From positions 1-64,000 of the forward strand of contig JACRDP010000019.1 of NCBI GenBank assembly GCA_016212855.1: a stretch of DNA of 64,000 nt, given 5' to 3'. Shown piece by piece: positions 57,853 to 64,000 of this stretch. Under the pieces are notes generated by a model. The model searched no databases and had not been told where the DNA came from. It saw nothing but the letters and a program-made list of their open reading frames with translations. Both the position numbers and the translations under genes were made by a program. How positions within the stretch are numbered: the stretch's first letter is position 1; each line of letters starts with the position of its first letter. The DNA comes from Elusimicrobiota bacterium (GTDB lineage: Bacteria; Elusimicrobiota; Elusimicrobia; UBA1565; UBA9628).

Positions 57853-59084
57853 AAAGCTCCTTCCGTCAAGCGTCCGCGCAAGGCCTGCAGGCGCGCGTAG
57901 GCCGCGAGCGCGGCGAGCTCGCGTTCGTCCCGGCCTTCGGCGAGATCGAGCCGTTGGCGGTGCGCTTCCAACAGCAGCGGAGCGGTGACGAGCCCGCGCG
58001 CGAACAGGCGCTCGATCTCCTCGTGCTGCGCGCTGACGCTCGTCTCGCTCGGCATCGCTTTCAGGGCCGAGACGCTGGCCCGATAGGCGACGACGGCGCG
58101 TTCGCGCTCGTCGCGTTCTTCGCGCTCCATGGCCGCGAGACCCAGCTCGGCGCGTCTGGTCTCGAAGTCGGCCTGGCGCCTCCCCGCGGCGTTGCGCTGG
58201 TAAAAAGGCAGGCTCAATGCGAAGTTGACGCCGTACGCGGTGTAATATCCCGATCCGGTCTGCCGCTGGATCGTCGGGCCGAGCCTGAAGTCGGGCCACG
58301 CCGCCGCGCCCGCCTCGCGCCGCCGGGACAGGGCGTCCGATATCTCCGCCTTCGACCGCGACAGGTGGCTACCGGTGAGCGGCTCGGCGCTCCATTCCTC
58401 GGGTAGCTCCGGCCAAACTCGATCGCGATTGGGGAGGACGTCATCCGGAGCCGGAACGCGTCCGATCGCGCGCTCGACGGAACGGGCGGCGGCGTCGGCT
58501 TCGATCTGAAGCTCCGCGCGTTTGAGCGTGAGGCCGGCCTGCGCCAGTTCGAGGACGCGACGAGACACGCTCAGCTCGGGGGGGAGCGCCGGACGCGAGG
58601 CGTAGTCCTTGACCACGCGGGCGTAGGTGAAGAGAGCCTCGTCGATGAGAGCGAGATGGTCCCGTATCTGCCCCAGCCGGTTCAGCGCGAGCCAGGTTTC
58701 CGAGAAGACGCTCTCGCGCGCCGCCAGAAGTTCGGCCTGCCCGCGCTCGAGCTCCGCCTCTCCGCGCGCGGCGCGGGCCGAGCGCTTTCCTCCCAGTTCG
58801 AACACGTGCGCGAAGTTGAATTCGGCGTAATCGAAGCGCCGATCCGCCGGTCCGCCGGTCACGAGCTGCGAGTTCAGCTCCGGGTTGGCGCGCTGTTTGG
58901 CGGCGGCGACGCCCTCTTGGTCGGCCTGCACGCCCGTCTGCGCCGTCCGGATGTCAGGATGAAGTTGTAGCGCGCACTCAAGGATCCCTTTCGGCGCAAG
59001 TGCCCGAGGGCAGGGGGTCACCTCAGCCCGAGAACCGAGTGGAGACAGCAGAAGGCAGAACAGCGCGAGCGATGATCGTTTCAT
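57849..59084 (-). CDS. TolC-like outer-membrane efflux protein
   Basis: 411 residues from the ATG at 59084, giving a signal peptide (MKRSSLALFCLLLSPLGSRA); a frame open to 59144 would hide it. The rest shows the two OEP repeats with long coiled helices (RSARAARGEAELERGQAELL; FETRRAELGLAAMEREERDE) and the short barrel strands between, as in CzcC/CusC. It provides the outer-membrane exit duct for the CzcA-like pump. It lies 69 bases behind the small His-containing protein gene and overlaps the mini-adaptor by ATGA. Confidence 0.88.
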   Translation of the reverse strand: MKRSSLALFCLLLSPLGSRAEVTPCPRALAPKGILECALQLHPDIRTAQTGVQADQEGVAAAKQRANPELNSQLVTGGPADRRFDYAEFNFAHVFELGGKRSARAARGEAELERGQAELLAARESVFSETWLALNRLGQIRDHLALIDEALFTYARVVKDYASRPALPPELSVSRRVLELAQAGLTLKRAELQIEADAAARSVERAIGRVPAPDDVLPNRDRVWPELPEEWSAEPLTGSHLSRSKAEISDALSRRREAGAAAWPDFRLGPTIQRQTGSGYYTAYGVNFALSLPFYQRNAAGRRQADFETRRAELGLAAMEREERDERERAVVAYRASVSALKAMPSETSVSAQHEEIERLFARGLVTAPLLLEAHRQRLDLAEGRDERELAALAAYARLQALRGRLTEGAL

Positions 59085-59153
59085 GTCGTTGATCCCGAAG
59101 AGGAAATTGCGTCTAGCCGTGGAAGGACGGCGGAACGGCGTCATGGGAACGGC

Positions 59154-59555
59154 TTAAGCCGCGGGGGGCGCGGCGGCGAGGGAGGGAAGGTAGTACCGGG
59201 GCAGCGGTCGAGGCGGCGGATCGAGCGCGCGGCCGGGTTCGCTCAGACTGTTTGATCGGGTGCCGTCAGACGGGACCGCGACGGATAGTAAAGTGCAGGA
59301 AACGCTTACGGGGGAAATCTGCGCGCCGGCTGAGACCAAGGCCGGATCCGTGAACGAAGGTTCTATTGAGTGCGAATGCTCGGGGCCGACCGGATAATGA
59401 TGTTCCGAATCCGCAGTCCTATCGATGTGACTGAATCCGGACAGACTGTGAAAGATATCGTGCGCGAGCATCCTCCCGTCCGGGCCTGCGGCGAGAACAA
59501 GAACGGCAGACGTAGTGCAGGCGAAGCGTAACACGCATCTGATGCTTGCGATCAT
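59154..59555 (-). CDS. Small His-containing exported protein leading the metal operon
   Basis: 133 residues. A hydrophobic N-terminus (about 5-22) is probably a signal or anchor; then a His-rich patch follows (HDIFHSLSGFSHIDRT, EHHYPVGPEHSHS), and the end is Pro/Leu-rich. Short precursors of this kind often head metal-efflux RND operons (CzcI-like), where they are thought to bind metal in the periplasm. I do not recognise a specific family. It is the first gene of the operon. A TATACT hexamer (59563-59568) ends seven bases before the ATG, and a 16-bp palindrome sits just upstream. Confidence 0.6.
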   Translation of the reverse strand: MIASIRCVLRFACTTSAVLVLAAGPDGRMLAHDIFHSLSGFSHIDRTADSEHHYPVGPEHSHSIEPSFTDPALVSAGAQISPVSVSCTLLSVAVPSDGTRSNSLSEPGRALDPPPRPLPRYYLPSLAAAPPAA

Positions 59556-59562
59556 CGCGGGC

Positions 59563-59592
59563 AGTATAGCGGACAGGCGCCTGTCCTGTCCA
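59563..59592 (-). promoter_or_regulatory. Metal-operon promoter with a palindromic operator
   Basis: On the minus strand, TGGACA (-35, 59587-59592) and TATACT (-10, 59563-59568) are 18 bases apart. GGACAGGCGCCTGTCC, a perfect 16-bp palindrome (59571-59586), fills that spacer. A dyad between -35 and -10 is the layout used by MerR-family metal sensors (CueR, ZntR), which have 19-bp spacers. The gene for the sensor is not in the window. Confidence 0.5.
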
Positions 59593-59644
59593 GAGCAGTC
59601 GGATTCGGCTCGAGCGGTGGCCGGACGGCTCTGCGCTCGAAGTT

Positions 59645-60513
59645 TCAGCGTCGCTTCAGCGCCGCGATGAAGCGCAGCCAGTCCCGACCGCTTTTTTCAA
59701 ACAGATCGTCGAGCACCTTCGGATCGCCGCGGTACACGCGATGCGCGGCCACGACGGCGTTGTTGAGCTTGCCGCGCAATCCCGACTCCGAAAACAGCTT
59801 CTCGCGCTCGTCGCATTTCGCCGCGTAGCAGGCCTCGAGCTTCTTGGCCAACGCATCGAACAAAGCCGCGCGATTCTCGGACGCGTCGTTGTTCTCCTTC
59901 CATTCCAAGAATTCCGGCGAATTCGCGCCGAACCGATTCGCGAGAAACGACTCAGCGCCGCGCTCACCGATCCACTGCGCCGTCGACTCCTCGTCGCCGA
60001 GCGTACCGTGCGCGAACTCGTGAATCAGCAGTTCGGCGAGATCTCCTGCCCCGTAGTCGAGAACGGCCGAGGGCAGAGGATCGGCGAACGGCAAAGGCGT
60101 GTTGTAGGCGGCGGCGGGAACGACGGCCGCGTCGAAGCCTTTCCTGGTCCACGCGGCCGCCTCTCTTTCAGCCAGGTCGCGCCGGAAGTGGCCCTTATAG
60201 GGGAAGCCCAGAAACGTGATCGGCTTGATGCTCGTCGACGAGCAGGCGTACACGAGCCAGGTCACGGCGCCTTCGACGGGGGTCCAGGACGCGAAGTCAC
60301 GCGATTTCGCGAGCGCCAGCTTTTCGACGGCGAAGCGCCGGGCGCCCAAAGCGACTTTGAGCTTCTCGCGCCGGCCGGGAGACGTCGCGGGATCGGCGAT
60401 GGTCGCGGCGATCGAGCGCTTATTCCAAAGCAACGACATGTGTCCCGCGGCCGAGCGGTACGCGTAGAGGGGAGAACAGCCGGCGGCGAGAAGAACGAGG
60501 AAAGAAACGATCC

Positions 60514-60529
<16 letters not shown>
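59645..60529 (-). CDS. DUF2265 predicted aminopeptidase lipoprotein
   Basis: 294 residues from the ATG at 60529 with a lipoprotein signal (MGRSVGIVSFLVLLAAGCSP; lipobox LAAGC). The longer frame to 60601 lies inside ispG. The core has LLIHEFAHGTL, an HExxH zinc site, and the family's late NNAVVAAHRVYRGD segment, as in DUF2265 (predicted aminopeptidase, PF10023). The activity is predicted for the family, not proved. It starts 16 bases inside the ispG 3' end on the same strand, so it is co-transcribed with ispG, which is probably coincidental in function. Confidence 0.85.
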
Positions 60530-62505
<1,976 letters not shown>

Positions 62506-62513
62506 GATCGAAA

Positions 62514-62523
62514 ATTATATCAT
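62514..62523. promoter_or_regulatory. Overlapping divergent -10 elements of ispG and the VOC gene
   Basis: Minus-strand TATAAT (62514-62519) and plus-strand TATCAT (62518-62523) share two bases and serve start codons at 62505 and 62530, only 24 bases apart. Neither gene has a Shine-Dalgarno. Confidence 0.55.
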
Positions 62524-62529
62524 TTCCCC

Positions 62530-62910
62530 ATGGGACTCCCGAAGACCCTCGGCATCCGCCACATCGCGATCTTCGTCGAGAATATCGCGGTTTCCGAGGC
62601 TTTTTACTGCGGGAAACTCGGCTATCAGGTGGAATGGCGGCCCGACGCCGACAACCTGTATTTGACCATGAACGGGCAGGACAACCTGGCCCTTCATAAA
62701 GGGAAGCCCGCGGGCGAAACTCGTCTCGACCACTTCGGGATCATCCTGAGAAAGGCCGAGGACGTGGACGCCTGGCACGAGTACCTGAAGGATTGCGCCG
62801 TCAAAGCCCCCAAGACGCACCGCGACGGCGCCCGGTCGTTCTACGTGAAGGACCCGGACGGCAACGGCCTGCAGTTCATCCATCACCCGCCCATAGCGAA
62901 CCAGAAGTAG
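62530..62910 (+). CDS. VOC (glyoxalase/bleomycin-resistance) superfamily protein
   Basis: 126 residues with the paired beta-alpha-beta-beta-beta modules of the vicinal-oxygen-chelate fold. The first module opens with IRHIAIFVENIAVSEAFYCG and the second with LDHFGIILRKAEDVDAWHEY, closing in FYVKDPDGNGLQFIHHPP. The His residues of RHIAI and LDHFG are in the usual metal-ligand positions. Members include glyoxalase I, dioxygenases and antibiotic-binding proteins; nothing here selects one. It is divergent from ispG with only 24 bases between. Confidence 0.85.
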   Translation: MGLPKTLGIRHIAIFVENIAVSEAFYCGKLGYQVEWRPDADNLYLTMNGQDNLALHKGKPAGETRLDHFGIILRKAEDVDAWHEYLKDCAVKAPKTHRDGARSFYVKDPDGNGLQFIHHPPIANQK

Positions 62911-62916
62911 ACCTGT

Positions 62917-62922
62917 TATACT
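62917..62922 (+). promoter_or_regulatory. -10 element of the first RDD gene (near-leaderless)
   Basis: TATACT ends nine bases before the ATG at 62932. No Shine-Dalgarno is present. Confidence 0.4.
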
Positions 62923-62931
62923 GGCGGCCTC

Positions 62932-63351
62932 ATGGAACTTGCCAGCCGCCTCTACCGCCTCTGGGCCGCGCTCATCGACCGCCTGCTGGCCGGGGCCTTG
63001 ATCGGCGCCGGGATCTTCATCCCCAGCCTGCGCTCCGAGATGCGCTTCGCGGCGATCATGGCCTGCCTTTTCCTGCTGCTCGCTCTCGTCGGCGTCCAGT
63101 TCTGGATGCTGTCCACCGAGGGCCAGACGATCGGCAAAAAGGCGATGGGCCTGCGCATCGTCAAGGTCTCCGACCTGAGCAACGGAGGCTTCAGCACGAA
63201 CGTCCTCATGCGCGCAGGCCTGCCCTGGGTGATCGCCGCAGTGCCCATCGTGGGCACGTTGTTCTGGATTCTCGATCCGCTGTTCATCTTCCGCGAAAAC
63301 CGGCTGTGCCTGCACGATCAGCTCGCCGGAACCTGCGTCATCAAAGGCTAA
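62932..63351 (+). CDS. RDD-family membrane protein, first copy
   Basis: 139 residues with three hydrophobic helices. The family signature is RLWAALIDRLLAGALIGAGI near the N-terminus and GQTIGKKAMGLRIVKV in the middle, closing with FRENRLCLHDQLAGTCVI (the HDxxAGT motif). RDD proteins are small membrane proteins; some have been linked to ion (Na+/H+) transport, most are unassigned. A close paralogue follows after ten bases with its own AAGGAG site. Confidence 0.85.
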   Translation: MELASRLYRLWAALIDRLLAGALIGAGIFIPSLRSEMRFAAIMACLFLLLALVGVQFWMLSTEGQTIGKKAMGLRIVKVSDLSNGGFSTNVLMRAGLPWVIAAVPIVGTLFWILDPLFIFRENRLCLHDQLAGTCVIKG

Positions 63352-63361
63352 AGGAGCTCTC

Positions 63362-63754
63362 ATGGAACTCGCTTCGCGCAAACAAAGACTGGGCGCCGCG
63401 CTCTCCGACGGCGTCATCGTCGCGATCCCCTACGTGATCGGCACGGTCGACGGCATACCGGAGCCGGTGCAGGTCGTCGGCGTCGTCGCCTCCGTGGTCC
63501 TGCTCATGTTTCAGCTGTACCTGCTCAGCACGACCGGGCAGACCTTGGGCAAGAAAATCATCGGTATCAAGATCGTGCTCAAGGACACGCTCGAGAACGG
63601 CGGCTTCGTCGTCAACGTCCTCAAGCGCGGCCTGCTCAACGGCCTTCTCTGCCTCGTCCCCGGCTACTTCCTCGTCGACAGCTGCTTCATCTTCCGCGAG
63701 GACAAGCGCTGCCTCCACGACATGATCGCCGGGACCTGCGTCGTGGTACAATGA
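63362..63754 (+). CDS. RDD-family membrane protein, second copy
   Basis: 130 residues, paralogous to the preceding protein (shared MELASR start, GQTLGKKIIGIKIV and FREDKRCLHDMIAGTCVV end). The first helix keeps Asp of the RDD motif in RLGAALSDGVIV. AAGGAG (63351-63356) overlaps the previous stop codon and lies five bases before the ATG, so it is translated from the shared transcript. The pair probably arose by tandem duplication and may form a hetero-oligomer. Confidence 0.85.
   Translation: MELASRKQRLGAALSDGVIVAIPYVIGTVDGIPEPVQVVGVVASVVLLMFQLYLLSTTGQTLGKKIIGIKIVLKDTLENGGFVVNVLKRGLLNGLLCLVPGYFLVDSCFIFREDKRCLHDMIAGTCVVVQ
63747..63752 (+). promoter_or_regulatory. -10 element of the last (partial) gene (leaderless)
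   Basis: TACAAT ends six bases before a GTG at 63759 and overlaps the stop of the second RDD gene. Confidence 0.4.
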
Positions 63755-63758
63755 CGGG

Positions 63759-64000
63759 GTGCAAGGCCGCCCCGCCGTCGACAAACTAGAGGAAATCCGC
63801 CGCTCGCTGGCCGTTCTCGAGTCGGTCGTCTCCTCGCCCGAGCTGATCCGCGACCTGAGCGAGGACGAGCGCGTCCGCTTGATGAAGGCCGCGGGCAAGC
63901 TCTCCCGGCCGACCCGCCTCCAACGCTCCCGCATCTCGCGCCTCGAGCGCATCGCGGTCAAGGCCGCCGCGGTCGAGGCCGACCGCGCCGCGCGCGCCGC
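63759..64000 (+). CDS. N-terminal part of an uncharacterised gene, cut by the window end
   Basis: From GTG 63759 the frame is open to the window edge for about 80 codons. It encodes a charged, helical, Arg/Glu/Ala-rich sequence (DKLEEIRRSLAVLESVVS; LSEDERVRLMKAAGKLSRP). The coding pattern (GC-rich third bases) fits a real gene, and a TACAAT hexamer lies six bases before the GTG. No signal peptide or membrane helix is seen. I do not recognise a family; helical extensions like this precede a catalytic domain in several protein types, so the function must come from the missing part. Confidence 0.55.
   Translation, partial: MQGRPAVDKLEEIRRSLAVLESVVSSPELIRDLSEDERVRLMKAAGKLSRPTRLQRSRISRLERIAVKAAAVEADRAARA

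Noticed and set aside
57853-58299. A 283-residue frame that would give the short adaptor a normal length
   Set aside because: The upstream extension overlaps the TolC-like gene out of frame and is Arg-rich nonsense. The real signal peptide starts at 57852.

Overview
The window is GC-rich, tightly packed DNA from a diderm (outer-membrane) bacterium. Pointers are a PorV-like outer-membrane protein, a B12 TonB receptor, a TolC/RND metal efflux system, a Lol-like ABC system and many exported beta-barrels. The long form of IspG, a DUF3536-type GH57 enzyme and a sorting-domain-tagged giant surface protein fit an uncultivated Elusimicrobiota-like lineage. That placement is inference from protein style, not a computed phylogeny. 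There are no rRNA, tRNA or CRISPR features and no phage; the only mobile-element hint is a large palindrome at the broken end of radC.

Layout. 1-2.1 kb (minus): an ECF sigma / anti-sigma / RseB-like operon ending in a truncated radC. 2.1-8 kb: a soluble histidine kinase, two zinc-ribbon membrane proteins, and an exported TPR-CHAT (caspase-fold) protein. 8-12 kb: a beta-barrel, then a cobalamin riboswitch controlling a BtuB-like receptor, then an alpha/beta hydrolase. 12.1-16.5 kb (plus): the most interesting locus, a five-gene coupled operon encoding a fused FliF(RBM3)-FliG rotor protein, a MotA stator, two different MotB/OmpA stator proteins and a periplasmic TPR protein, with no other flagellar gene. 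16.6-38.3 kb (minus): a surface operon of PorV-like protein, a 5,414-residue multidomain protein with a type IX-like C-terminal sorting domain, a PrcB_C-like exported protein, a FecR-domain protein, and an outer-membrane barrel split by one in-frame TAG. 38.4-41.4 kb: TPR lipoprotein, sensor kinase and two response regulators, one with Asn at the phosphorylation site. 41.4-49 kb: periplasmic M3 peptidase, AI-2E-type transporter, GH57, and a class III cyclase. 49-52.9 kb: LolA-like / ABC permease / ATPase / barrel operon. 52.9-59.6 kb (minus): His-tailed EamA transporter and a heavy-metal RND operon (small His protein, TolC-like, a 134-residue mini-adaptor, CzcA-like pump, P-II-like protein). 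59.6-64 kb: DUF2265 aminopeptidase-like lipoprotein, ispG, VOC protein, two RDD proteins and the start of a further gene.

Expression pattern. Genes inside operons are chained by ATGA, GTGA, TAATG or ATGATTAA overlaps. Genes that head transcription units mostly lack a Shine-Dalgarno; instead a -10-like hexamer ends 6-9 bases before the start codon. At least 17 genes show this, which implies widespread leaderless transcripts and resolves several ambiguous start codons. Two divergent gene pairs are separated by only 24-28 bases, with both -10 elements packed into that gap.
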